From: Herbidospora daliensis
Lineage (GTDB): Bacteria > Actinomycetota > Actinomycetes > Streptosporangiales > Streptosporangiaceae
Length of the DNA: 64,000 nt
Direction: 5' to 3'
Assembly: GCF_001570585.1 (NCBI RefSeq)
Contig: NZ_BBXF01000001.1
Span: 239,421 to 303,420, forward strand
The position numbers were made by a program, and so were the translations under genes. The notes below the pieces were generated by a model that searched no databases, was not told the DNA's origin, and was given only the letters and a program-made list of their open reading frames with translations. This document shows positions 10,766 through 18,248 of this stretch, piece after piece; position 1 is the first letter of the stretch, and every line of letters begins with the position of its first letter.

Positions 10766-10794
10766 GTCCAACAATGCGAACGCGACGCTTGAAC
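10766..10794. promoter_or_regulatory. Second candidate StrR-family operator, upstream of hmaS
   Basis: GTCCAACAA, 11 bases, then CGCTTGAAC. Total length and spacer equal those of the site at 5308-5336. The outer bases (GT-CAAC and TTGAAC) are kept and the inner ones are degenerate. It lies 65 bp upstream of the hmaS start, where an activator of the Hpg operon would be expected. Confidence 0.45.
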
Positions 10795-10816
10795 AGCGGA
10801 GATTTCCCGGCGGAAT

Positions 10817-11947
10817 TCAGGCGGCCGGGAGGGTCACGGTGACCGCGAGCCCGCCCTCGGGTTGTGCCTGCGCCCTCACGACGCCGCCGTGGGCGTGCAC
10901 CAGCGCGGCGACGATCGACAGGCCCAGCCCCGCGCCGTCGGCCGAGCCGGTCCGGTCGGCGTTGAGCCGCCGGAAGGGCTGGAACAGCTCGGCCACGCGC
11001 TCGGGCGGCACGCGCGGACCGCTGTTGCGGACGGTCAGCACGGCGTCAGAGGACAACTCGACCGTGACGTGGCCGCCGGGGTGGTTGTGCCTGATCGCGT
11101 TGTGCACCAGGTTGGCGGCCAGCCGCCCGAGCAGCACCTCGTCACCCGACACGACGACCGGTTTGGTGCGCACGTCGAGCGCCACGCCGTGGCGGACGGC
11201 CAGCGGCAGGTGGTCTTCGATGACCTGCTCGACAACGGTCTCCAGCTCGACCGGAAGGTGGGCGTCGAGGCCCCGCTCCCCCTGCGCGAGCACCAGCAGC
11301 CCCTCGATGAGCCGCTCGCTGCGGAGCGTGTTGCGCAGCAGTTCGGCGCGGATCCGGGCGACCTTCTCGGGAGTCGGGTCGGCCAGCCCGACCTCGATGG
11401 CGGTGCGCTGGATGGTCAGCGGCGTGCGCAGCTCGTGGGAGGCGTTGGCGACGAAGCGGCGCTGGCTGTCGACTGCCTGCTCCAGCCGGTCGAGCATCGC
11501 GTCGAAGGTGTCGGCCAGTTCCTTCAGCTCGTCGCGCGGACCGGTGAGCGCGATGCGCTCGTGGAGGGTCGACAACGAGAGGCGGCGGGCCGTGGTGGTG
11601 ATGCGGTGGACCGGCCGCAGCAGCCGCCCGGTCAGCCAGAAGCAGACGGCGAAGGCGAGCACGGTGATGAGCACGAGGGTGACCACCGTGACGACGCGCT
11701 GCGAGTTGATCAGGGTGCGTTCGAGGTCGGCCTGGGCCTTGGCCAGCGCGGCCGGGTCGTGGAGCGGCGCGGTGCCGGGATTGCCCACGAAGGGCGAGTC
11801 CTGCACCTTCTGGCCGACGATGATCTGCTGGATCTGCTGGGCGGCGAGCAGCACCCCGAGTGCGACGGTCGTGAAGATGCCGCCGTACAGCAGCGTCATC
11901 CGGGCCCTGATCGACCCGCCCGGCCAGACGCGGCGCGCCTCCTTCAC
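10817..11947 (-). CDS. Sensor histidine kinase
   Basis: A 376-aa membrane kinase. Two transmembrane segments (about residues 17-38 and 85-107) flank a short extracellular loop. HAMP, a HisKA domain with the phosphoacceptor box SHELRTPL, and an ATPase domain with NLVHNAIRHN and GLGLSIV follow. The GTG start (11947) overlaps the stop of the response regulator gene in the sequence GTGA, so translation is probably coupled. The pair sits between a StrR-like regulator gene and hmaS. Two-component pairs also occur in glycopeptide-type clusters, where they are linked to regulation or resistance. The signal is unknown. Confidence 0.94.
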   Translation of the reverse strand: MKEARRVWPGGSIRARMTLLYGGIFTTVALGVLLAAQQIQQIIVGQKVQDSPFVGNPGTAPLHDPAALAKAQADLERTLINSQRVVTVVTLVLITVLAFAVCFWLTGRLLRPVHRITTTARRLSLSTLHERIALTGPRDELKELADTFDAMLDRLEQAVDSQRRFVANASHELRTPLTIQRTAIEVGLADPTPEKVARIRAELLRNTLRSERLIEGLLVLAQGERGLDAHLPVELETVVEQVIEDHLPLAVRHGVALDVRTKPVVVSGDEVLLGRLAANLVHNAIRHNHPGGHVTVELSSDAVLTVRNSGPRVPPERVAELFQPFRRLNADRTGSADGAGLGLSIVAALVHAHGGVVRAQAQPEGGLAVTVTLPAA

Positions 11948-12606
11948 AGGCGGTACCCGCTTCCCGGGACGGTGGAGATGACGGGCGGGTCGCCGAGCTT
12001 GGCGCGGAGCTTGCTCATGGTCACCTTGACCACGGTGGTGAACGGGTCGGTGTGTTCGTCCCAGGCCCGTTCGAGGAGTTCCTCGGTGCTGACGACCGTG
12101 CCGCGCGCCTGCATCAGGACCTCCAGGACGGCGTACTCCTTGCGCGACAGCGGGAGGTAGCGGCCGGCGCGGTGGGCCTGCCGGCGGGCCATGTCGAGGG
12201 TGATGTCCTGCCACTGGAGGACCGGCGGCAGCGGCTGGCCCGCCCGGCGGGCCAGGGCGCACACGCGCGCCACCAGCTCGTCGAACGCGAACGGCTTGGC
12301 CAGGTAGTCGTCGGCGCCGAGGTTGAGGCCGCTGATGCGTTCGTGCACCGCGCCCGAGGCGGTCAGCATCAGGATGCGCACCGCCTCACCGCGCTGGGCC
12401 AGCTCGCGGCAGACGTCGTCGCCGTGCACCTCCGGCAGGTCACGGTCGAGGACGAGCACGTCGTACTCGTTCACCGACAGGCGCTCCAGCGCGGCGGCGC
12501 CGTCGTAGGCGACGTCGACCGCCATGGCCTGGTCGCGCAGTCCTTCGGCGATGAGGTCGGCCAGGACGTGCTCGTCTTCGGCCACGAGAATCCGCATGGC
12601 TTTCAT
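11944..12606 (-). CDS. OmpR/PhoB-family response regulator
   Basis: A 220-aa protein with an N-terminal receiver domain (acidic pocket DE in VAEDEH, phosphoacceptor Asp in VLVLDRDLP, LTAS and the conserved Lys in YLAKPF) and a C-terminal winged helix ending in VPGSGYRL. It is the partner of the overlapping kinase gene. ATG 12606 is listed. ATG 12597, giving MRILVAEDE, is equally plausible because GGGG upstream is very close to the first start. It begins 40 bp after the stop of the StrR-like gene and is probably co-transcribed with it. Confidence 0.94.
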   Translation of the reverse strand: MKAMRILVAEDEHVLADLIAEGLRDQAMAVDVAYDGAAALERLSVNEYDVLVLDRDLPEVHGDDVCRELAQRGEAVRILMLTASGAVHERISGLNLGADDYLAKPFAFDELVARVCALARRAGQPLPPVLQWQDITLDMARRQAHRAGRYLPLSRKEYAVLEVLMQARGTVVSTEELLERAWDEHTDPFTTVVKVTMSKLRAKLGDPPVISTVPGSGYRL

Positions 12607-12646
12607 TTCCCCACATCCGCGGTAAGACCGCGGTTAACGATCGGCT

Positions 12647-13630
12647 TCATTCGCCTCCGGGCGGGGGCTCGGTCGCCCGGTCCTCCAACCGGTCGGCGAA
12701 CTCCGCCCACGCCGCCGCGCAGCCGTCGGCGAGCGTGGCCACGACGTTGGTCCAGTGGGGTGGCACCGCCGACAGGATGCGCTCCCAGGATCCCGCGTCG
12801 ATGGTGTGCAGGTTGAGCAGGTTGAGGATGGCGCGCCCGTTCTCGCTGAACCGCAGCGCCGGGTCGGCCCGCAGCCGTGCCACCATGCGCGCGCGGTCGG
12901 GGGCGGTGAACTGCCCGAACAGGCTCGGCTCCGATGGAAGGGGCGGGGTCGGCGGCGGTGTGCGCTCCTGCGACCTGAGCAGGCCGTCTTCGCCGCGGGC
13001 GATCCGTTTTCGCACGTCGCGGGCGGTCTCCGGGGAGATGCCGGCGATCTTGGCCACCTGGCGCAGCGACATGTCGGGGTTGCTCCTGATGACCTCGCCC
13101 GCCCGCCGCCGCCCCTCCTCGGGGTCGGACCTGCGGACCCGGCCGTCCTGGCCGGTGCGGTCGAGCGTCACCACGTCGGCGTCGACCTGGAGCTGCGACC
13201 GTATCTTGGCGACCGTCGCGGGCGCGATGCCGGCGACCGAGGCGATCATGCGGTCGGACCAGTGGGGGTGGGTGAAGATGATGCGCTCGGCCGCCCGCTT
13301 GCGGTCCTGTTTCGACAGCGGCAGCCCGTGAGTGACGTTCGACTGCACGGCCAGGACGAACGCGTCGTCCTCGGCGCCGTCGAAGAAGACGACCGAGATC
13401 TTCTCCTCGCCACGCAGGCGTGCGGCCTTCAGCCGGTGGAAGCCGTCGATGACCCGCATCGTCGGGCCGTGCACCACGATCGGCGGCAGTGGGTTCTGCG
13501 CCTCGGCGAGCGTGTCGACGTGATCGAGGTCCTCCCCGCCCAGGCGCGGCGACCCCGTCGTCGTCAGGTCGTCGATCAGCACCTCGGTGACCGACGTCAG
13601 CTCCACGAGTCGTAAGTCCTGCTTCGTCAC
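12647..13630 (-). CDS. StrR-like pathway-specific regulator (ParB-type N-terminus)
   Basis: A 327-aa protein of the StrR/Bbr/DbvR4 group. The N-terminal ParB-like module carries LPPIVVHGPTMRVIDGFHRL (about residues 48-67), followed by helix-turn-helix segments (HWSDRMIASVAGIAPATVAKI; SLRQVAKIAGISPETARDV). Such proteins activate antibiotic clusters by binding GTTC-type inverted repeats, and two candidate sites exist here (5308 and 10766). GTG 13630 has GGGAG 6 nt upstream. Codon 6 is TTA (13613-13615 on the plus strand), the rare codon that makes Streptomyces regulators depend on bldA tRNA, so developmental control of translation is possible. It shares clear similarity with the divergent gene at 14252-15244. 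Confidence 0.93.
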   Translation of the reverse strand: MTKQDLRLVELTSVTEVLIDDLTTTGSPRLGGEDLDHVDTLAEAQNPLPPIVVHGPTMRVIDGFHRLKAARLRGEEKISVVFFDGAEDDAFVLAVQSNVTHGLPLSKQDRKRAAERIIFTHPHWSDRMIASVAGIAPATVAKIRSQLQVDADVVTLDRTGQDGRVRRSDPEEGRRRAGEVIRSNPDMSLRQVAKIAGISPETARDVRKRIARGEDGLLRSQERTPPPTPPLPSEPSLFGQFTAPDRARMVARLRADPALRFSENGRAILNLLNLHTIDAGSWERILSAVPPHWTNVVATLADGCAAAWAEFADRLEDRATEPPPGGE

Positions 13631-13713
13631 GCTTATCTCCCAGCATTCGCGTACTGGTCATCGGCGGGACTGCGAGGCATCAGCCCGAACTGCTGTGCCG
13701 GGGAGCTGACGTC

Positions 13714-13749
13714 GTGTCGTGCGCACGGCATGGTTGTCGCACACGACAC
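13714..13749. promoter_or_regulatory. Inverted repeat, 8-bp arms, 20-nt spacer
   Basis: GTGTCGTG (13714-13721) faces CACGACAC (13742-13749), a perfect inverted repeat 84 bp upstream of the StrR-like gene on the minus strand. It could be an operator for that gene. There is no T-run, so a terminator is less likely. Confidence 0.4.
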
Positions 13750-13943
13750 GGCTGCTGACGATGGTTCCTGCGGCGGGACACGCGGCCGTGTCGGCCTGTC
13801 CCCAAGACGGTTCTGCCGCGTCGACAGAAGCTCGATCCTTGCTACCCCCGGCTTTCTCGAACCGCGCAGCGACGAACCAATCGCCCCGTCATTTGCGTCG
13901 CTTGGTGCAAATCCTCATGCATATTGTGCAGAGCCACACTACA

Positions 13944-13962
13944 AGTCAAGAGCCTCTTGACT
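13944..13962. promoter_or_regulatory. Perfect 9-bp-arm palindrome
   Basis: AGTCAAGAG (13944-13952), one base, then CTCTTGACT (13954-13962). It is compact and near the middle of the divergent region, so it is a good candidate binding site for a dimeric regulator. CTTGACTAC at its right edge recurs near 14039. Confidence 0.5.
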
Positions 13963-14049
13963 ACCGTGCGTGCGAGCGCCGCTACCTGGGCATACGACGC
14001 CGCGCTGTAATGCCGCGATCTGGCGCGTACGGAAAACCACTTGACTACG

Positions 14050-14073
14050 GTGTCCACGAGAGTGCCTGGACAC
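14050..14073. promoter_or_regulatory. Inverted repeat, 7-bp arms, 10-nt spacer
   Basis: GTGTCCA (14050-14056) faces TGGACAC (14067-14073). It begins about 200 bp upstream of the plus-strand StrR-like gene, next to the second copy of CTTGACTAC-GTG. Possible operator. Confidence 0.4.
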
Positions 14074-14251
14074 TGTTCGATCGCACAACGACCGGGCGCC
14101 GCCGTCCAAGCGCGTGATTGCTCACTTGGACGTGAGGGGCAGGTTAGGGCGGTTTTGGCGGCCTTGATGACGGTCGCGACGGCTACTTATATTCGGCTGC
14201 GCGGCCGGCTCCCGACCGGCGAAATCACGCTTCCACACTCTCCGCGCTGGA

Positions 14252-15244
14252 GTGTCATTGGAGAATCCACGTCATCATCAGCTCGGTGTCATCGTCCACG
14301 ACGACGCGGTGACGGTTCCGGTGGGCCTGCTCCGCCACGCCGACTCGCCCCGCCTCGACGGAGAGAACCACGACCACGTCCGCGCCCTCGCGGAGACCAC
14401 CGGCGCGCTGCCGCCCATCCTCGTCCACCGCGCCACCATGCGGGTGATCGACGGGATGCACCGCCTGCGCGCCGCCATCCTGACCGGACGCCAGCACATC
14501 CCCGTCCGCTACGTCGACGGCGCCGAGGCCGACATCTTCCTGGCCGCCGTCCGCGCCAACGTCGAACATGGGCTGCCGCTCTCCCTCGCCGACCGCGAGG
14601 CGGCCGCCACCCGGATCCTGACCACCCACCCTCAGTGGTCCGACCGCGCCATCGCCGAGACCACCGGCCTGGCCTCCACCACGGTCGGCCGGATCCGGCA
14701 GCGCACCGCGACCACCCAGCCGGCCGCCCGCATCGGCAAGGACGGCCGGGCCCGGCCGGTCAACGCCGCCGCCGCCCGCCGCCACGCCGGGCGCCTCATC
14801 GAGGAGCAGCCGCACGCCTCGCTGCGCGACATCGCCGAACAGGCCGGCATCTCCCCTGCCACCGCCAAGGACGTGCGCGACCGCCTGCAGCGGGGCGACA
14901 GTCCCGTACCGGCGAAACTCACCCTGGCCGAGACCCGCGCGCCCGGCACCCACCCGCAGACCCCGACCGTCACCCGGCTCCTGCGCAGGGGCCGGATTCC
15001 CGACCCCGACCAGATCCTCCGCAAGCTGCTGCGCGACCCGTCGCTCAAGCTGACCGACAACGGGCGGCTGCTGCTGCGCTGGCTCAGCACCCACACGGTC
15101 AACACCCACGAATGGGAGCGCCTGGAGGACGAGCTCCCCACTCACTGCGTTCCGCTGGTCGCCGACCTCGCCGTGGGCCTGGCCTACGAATGGGCCCGGC
15201 TCGCCGAGACGCTGAAGGGCAGGGACCAGCGCGAGATGGCGTGA
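14252..15244 (+). CDS. Second StrR-like regulator
   Basis: A 330-aa paralogue of the divergent gene at 12647-13630. It has the same ParB-like motif (LPPILVHRATMRVIDGMHRL, about residues 52-71), two helix-turn-helix segments (QWSDRAIAETTGLASTTVGRI; SLRDIAEQAGISPATAKDV) and a shared C-terminal segment (LSTHTVNTHEWERL against LNLHTIDAGSWERI). GTG 14252 is listed. TTG 14258, with GGAG 5 nt upstream, is a real alternative. Two StrR-like genes in one cluster suggest sequential or antagonistic control, which is inference. It is probably the last cluster gene on this side. Confidence 0.9.
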   Translation: MSLENPRHHQLGVIVHDDAVTVPVGLLRHADSPRLDGENHDHVRALAETTGALPPILVHRATMRVIDGMHRLRAAILTGRQHIPVRYVDGAEADIFLAAVRANVEHGLPLSLADREAAATRILTTHPQWSDRAIAETTGLASTTVGRIRQRTATTQPAARIGKDGRARPVNAAAARRHAGRLIEEQPHASLRDIAEQAGISPATAKDVRDRLQRGDSPVPAKLTLAETRAPGTHPQTPTVTRLLRRGRIPDPDQILRKLLRDPSLKLTDNGRLLLRWLSTHTVNTHEWERLEDELPTHCVPLVADLAVGLAYEWARLAETLKGRDQREMA

Positions 15245-15290
15245 CGGGACCTCGCGGACCCGTTCTGGCACTGCCAGGCATTGACAGGAG

Positions 15291-15323
15291 GAGAGCCGGC
15301 CCGACGGAATCGGACCGGCTCTC
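15291..15323. terminator. Bidirectional hairpin between convergent genes
   Basis: GAGAGCCGG (15291-15299) pairs with CCGGCTCTC (15315-15323), and an inner CCGA/TCGG pair extends the stem. It lies between the stop of the StrR-like gene (15244) and the stop of the pectate lyase gene (15327). There is no T-run, which is common for actinomycete terminators. Confidence 0.7.
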
Positions 15324-15326
15324 TTC

Positions 15327-16481
15327 TCATCGGTACGTCAGATCCGACGCCGAGTAGAAGCAGTTCGTCGAATCGGCTCCCGTGCCGACCTGGGTCGGCT
15401 CGTTGCCGCTGCTGTTGCCGTTGTACTTGCGGCAGATCACCATCGAGCGGCCCGAGTCGTTGACGATCGTCACCCCGGAGAACCGGGCCGTGTCGCCGTA
15501 GTTGACGTTGACGCCCGCCACGGTGCCGCCCGGCCGGGTCAGCGTGACGTTCCTGATGACGACGTCGCGCTGGTGCTGCGTGGAGCAGTTGCCGCACGAG
15601 CGGTAGAAGGTCCCGAAGTTGGTCGCCTGGAAGTTCTGGACCGTGAGGGTCCCGGCGCCGTTGTGCTGGAACACCTTGTCACCAGCGTACCGGGCGCCGC
15701 CGCCGTCCACGAGGAAGGCCGGGTCGCCGCTGCCCCGGAAGGTGGCGGCGTCCTCGCCGACGTCCTCCCACCAGACGTTCCGCAGCGTGCACGACCCGGA
15801 GCAGTGCACGCCGTCACCGGCGGGGGCGCCGATGATGACGTTCTGCAGGGTCGCGCCGTTGGCGAGCTGGAACACCGGGTCCTGGCTCTCCTCCTGCCCG
15901 CCGTCGCCGATGCAGCAGTAGCGCCGCATGCCGCCGTCGAGGGTGCCGGACACGGAGATGGTCCCGTTGACGCTGACCTGCCCCGTGGGGGTGGGCCAGC
16001 CGGTGGGCTGAGGTGTCGGGGTGGGGGTCGGCGTCGGGGTCGGGGTTCTCGTCGGAGTCGGGGTCGGGCTCGGGGTGCCGCCGCCGCAGGTCACGCCGTT
16101 GACGGCGAAGTTCGTCGGCGCCGGGTTGCCGCCGTTCCAGCTCGCGTTGAAGCCGAACTCGGCGGAGGCCCCGGTGGCGAGGGCACCGTTGTAACTCAGA
16201 CTGGCCGCGGTCACCGTGCTCCCGCTCTGGGTCACGGTGGCGTTCCACGCCTGCGAGACGGTCTGACCCGCGGTGTACGACCAGGTCACCCGCCAACTCG
16301 AGAGCGGGTCGCCGGTGTTGGTCAGCGTGACGCCCGCGGTGAAGCCGCCGGGCCACTGCGACTGGACGGCGTAGGCCACCCGGCAGGCGACCGCCGCCTG
16401 CGCCGCCACCACCGTCAGGGGGACGACGGCCGCCGCGGCCGTCAGGACGAGTAGCGCCTTCTGGCGCCATGAGCGCAGCAT
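15327..16481 (-). CDS. Secreted pectate lyase (PL3-like) with CBM2
   Basis: A 384-aa secreted protein. The signal peptide ends near AAQAAVA (about residues 1-30). A cellulose-binding CBM2 domain follows (about 33-132, typical YAVQSQWPGGFTAGVTLTN), then a Pro-Thr linker (about 136-165) and a right-handed beta-helix lyase domain resembling polysaccharide lyase family 3 (NVIIGAPAGDGVHCSGSCTL, then WWEDVGEDAATFRG). It should cleave pectate outside the cell while anchored to plant cell-wall cellulose. AGGAGG lies 4 nt before ATG 16481. It stands outside the peptide cluster and is terminated by the hairpin at 15291-15323. Confidence 0.9.
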   Translation of the reverse strand: MLRSWRQKALLVLTAAAAVVPLTVVAAQAAVACRVAYAVQSQWPGGFTAGVTLTNTGDPLSSWRVTWSYTAGQTVSQAWNATVTQSGSTVTAASLSYNGALATGASAEFGFNASWNGGNPAPTNFAVNGVTCGGGTPSPTPTPTRTPTPTPTPTPTPQPTGWPTPTGQVSVNGTISVSGTLDGGMRRYCCIGDGGQEESQDPVFQLANGATLQNVIIGAPAGDGVHCSGSCTLRNVWWEDVGEDAATFRGSGDPAFLVDGGGARYAGDKVFQHNGAGTLTVQNFQATNFGTFYRSCGNCSTQHQRDVVIRNVTLTRPGGTVAGVNVNYGDTARFSGVTIVNDSGRSMVICRKYNGNSSGNEPTQVGTGADSTNCFYSASDLTYR

Positions 16482-16783
16482 GCTGCCTCCTGCTGCTCGG
16501 GAACGTAGGCGCCAGCATCCGCGCCCGGCCTCCCGTCACACCCGCAGCCCACGTCGTTCGCCCAGGTGGACGCTGAACGTTTCTGAAATCCGGTGCAGTC
16601 GCCGGCCGCGAGGCACTCGGTCAGCAGGTGCTCCTCGGCTCGAACCACGTCCGGGCCGGGTCCGTTCTGTCCAGAGGGAGCGTGAGGTCGCGGGGCGTCT
16701 CCGCGCACGCGGTGCCGGCGACGATCGCGGCAGCCGTCCACACTCCAAGTGATCGTTCTACTCGACGAACCTCAGGAGTGATC
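16482..16783. other. Divergent intergenic region
   Basis: 302 bp between the lyase gene (minus) and a small membrane protein gene (plus). It must hold both promoters, but I see no clear -35/-10 pair. GAACGTTTC near 16577 is a partial palindrome that could be a sugar-regulator half-site. No gene is seen. Confidence 0.6.
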
Positions 16784-17254
16784 GTGGTGAAAGGTGGGGT
16801 GATCGCCGGTCTCGTTCTGCTGGTCGCCGCCGTGTGGTGGTTCGCCGGGGCGGACGAGCGCCGATTGCACGCTCAGATGGCGGAGGTCCTGGCACGCGGT
16901 GGACCGGCGGAGGAGCGGACCGAGAAGACCCGGCACGTCGAAACGGCCGTTCTGCTCCTGGACGGGCGGACGCTGCGGCTCTCGTTCGTTGGCGGAGCGC
17001 CGGAGGGCGAATGCGCCGAGGACTTCACGGGCAGGTCCGTCGAATCGCCCCGGGCCGTCGTGGTCGCCGTCGTCGACACGACGAGGTTCGGGTTCGGTGA
17101 ACGCGCCTGCCCCGCCATCGGCTACCGCCGGACGCTGGACGTGACCCTCGACCGGCCCCTCGACGGTCGGGCGGTGCTCGACGGAGCGAGCGGACGCCCG
17201 ATCGGCCTGCGCTCGTCCTCCCCGAGCCGAGATCTTGCTCCGACACCGTCATAA
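16784..17254 (+). CDS. Membrane-anchored protein of unknown function
   Basis: A 156-aa protein with one N-terminal hydrophobic segment (VIAGLVLLVAAVWWFAG) and a soluble, probably extracytoplasmic remainder with two cysteines (GECAEDF, ERACPAIGY). I do not recognise the family. AGGAG at 16774-16778 sets the start at GTG 16784 (5-nt spacing) or GTG 16787. An in-frame upstream extension to 16628 looks non-coding. The next gene starts 17 bp downstream, so they may share a transcript. Confidence 0.7.
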   Translation: MVKGGVIAGLVLLVAAVWWFAGADERRLHAQMAEVLARGGPAEERTEKTRHVETAVLLLDGRTLRLSFVGGAPEGECAEDFTGRSVESPRAVVVAVVDTTRFGFGERACPAIGYRRTLDVTLDRPLDGRAVLDGASGRPIGLRSSSPSRDLAPTPS

Positions 17255-17271
17255 CGGCTTTACTGGTGTTC

Positions 17272-17574
17272 ATGATTATGCGGACCTGGCGCGGCTGGAC
17301 CCGGAGAGAAGACGCCGACGCCTATGCGGACTACCTCATGGAGACCGGCCACCCCGGCTACGTCTCCACCCCCGGCAATCGGGGCGTCACCTTCACCCGC
17401 CGCGACGACGGCGACCGGACCGAGTTCTTCCTCGTCTCCCTCTGGGAGTCGTGGGAGGCCGTCCGCGCCTTCGCCGGGGACGAGCCGGGCGTGGCCGTCT
17501 TCTACCCGCAGGACGACCGTTACCTCGTCGACCGCGAGACGACCGTCGACCACTTCGACGTGTTCGCTCAGTAG
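17272..17574 (+). CDS. Antibiotic-biosynthesis-monooxygenase-like (ABM) small protein
   Basis: A 100-aa protein with a dimeric alpha-beta-barrel pattern (MIMRTWRGWTRREDADAY, then FFLVSLWESWEAVRAFAG), like many small cytoplasmic ABM-domain proteins of unknown substrate. ATG 17272 is listed; GTG 17266 and ATG 17278 are alternatives with similarly weak ribosome sites. Despite the domain name, nothing ties it to the peptide cluster 2 kb away. Confidence 0.75.
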   Translation: MIMRTWRGWTRREDADAYADYLMETGHPGYVSTPGNRGVTFTRRDDGDRTEFFLVSLWESWEAVRAFAGDEPGVAVFYPQDDRYLVDRETTVDHFDVFAQ

Positions 17575-17651
17575 ATCGGCCGCCAGGGCACACCGATCGC
17601 GGCCCGGCGCCTTCGGCGGCGACGACTCGACTCTCTGGGGGTGACGAAAAA

Positions 17652-17683
17652 ACCGGGCCCGCGCCGTCTGGCGCGGGCCCGGT
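17652..17683 (-). terminator. Intrinsic terminator of the cold-shock gene
   Basis: A near-ideal hairpin with 14-bp arms (CCGGGCCCGCGCC and its complement plus one A-T pair) and a GTCT loop. On the minus strand it is followed by six T (plus-strand A at 17647-17652). It lies 15 bp past the stop of the gene at 17698-17901. Confidence 0.92.
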
Positions 17684-17697
17684 CGGGTCGTACTGGG

Positions 17698-17901
17698 TCA
17701 GGCGGGAACGATGTTCTCGGCCTGCGGGCCCTTCTGGCCCTGCGTGACGTCGAAGCTCACGCGCTGGCCCTCCTGGAGCTCACGGAAGCCCGAGGCGGCG
17801 ATGTTCGAGTAGTGCGCGAAGACGTCGGCGCCGCCGCCGTCCTGCTGGATGAAGCCGAAGCCCTTTTCCGAGTTGAACCACTTCACGGTACCGGTGGCCA
17901 T
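17698..17901 (-). CDS. Cold-shock protein
   Basis: A 67-aa single cold-shock domain starting [20 protein letters not shown], with both RNA-binding motifs (KGFGFI and DVFAHYS). It binds single-stranded RNA or DNA and acts as an RNA chaperone. ATG 17901 has GGAG 8 nt upstream; longer in-frame starts (to 18063) would translate the structured leader and are rejected. It is monocistronic, with its own terminator. The leader upstream carries two strong hairpins (17976-18040). Confidence 0.97.
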   Translation of the reverse strand: MATGTVKWFNSEKGFGFIQQDGGGADVFAHYSNIAASGFRELQEGQRVSFDVTQGQKGPQAENIVPA

Positions 17902-17975
17902 ATCAATTCTCCTTCGGGGTTGACCCGTGAGTCGCACGATTTGCGCGCCTCGCGTCGCCGTGATGATCACCCCGA

Positions 17976-18040
17976 CCGGAAATTCGTCCGGAAATACAAA
18001 AGTGCCACCACCGATGCGTTTCATCGGTGAGGCACTTGAA
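17976..18040 (-). promoter_or_regulatory. Structured 5' leader of the cold-shock gene
   Basis: Read on the minus strand, AAGTGCC, a short bulge, ACCGATG, a five-base loop, CATCGGT, a bulge and GGCACTT form a two-part hairpin (18000-18037). TTTTG follows directly, so it resembles a terminator or attenuator. A second hairpin CCGGA-N6-TCCGG lies at 17976-17991. Both are 75-140 nt before the start codon. Long structured leaders control several bacterial cold-shock mRNAs; that role here is inference. Confidence 0.6.
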
Positions 18041-18248
18041 GTCTTCGGGAACCACAACTGCAACTGAAAACGACAGTATCACGGTCCCCCCGGCCTTTAT
18101 AACGGCGGTGCGGAAAAACCTGGGCCCCCGGTCGGCCAAACCGGATTGGGGGCGACTCCTGGCGAAAACCTGACTTTGCCCTGCGTGTCGCGGGGGCACG
18201 GCCCGGTGGAGCAGCCACTTTCCTGGCCGAGACGGGGGGATGGTGACG

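Larger units (their letters stand above)
13631..14251. other. Intergenic region between two divergent StrR-like genes
   Basis: 621 bp without a convincing gene; short open frames here lack recognisable domains and good ribosome sites. It is less GC-rich than its surroundings, as a regulatory region would be. It contains three inverted repeats, listed separately, and a direct repeat CTTGACTAC-GTG beginning near 13957 and near 14039. No full StrR-type 29-bp site was found by eye. Confidence 0.7.

Noticed and set aside
12603..13661. An alternative minus-strand frame over the first StrR-like gene
   Set aside because: The frame 12647-13630 contains the ParB-like and helix-turn-helix motifs; the alternative has none.
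14075..14080. GTTCGA as half of a StrR operator before the second StrR-like gene
   Set aside because: No matching right half lies 11 nt beyond the arm; the sequence there is GC-rich and unrelated.
13719..14117. A 132-codon plus-strand frame between the StrR-like genes
   Set aside because: No domain, no ribosome site, and it crosses several palindromes. The region is better explained as regulatory.
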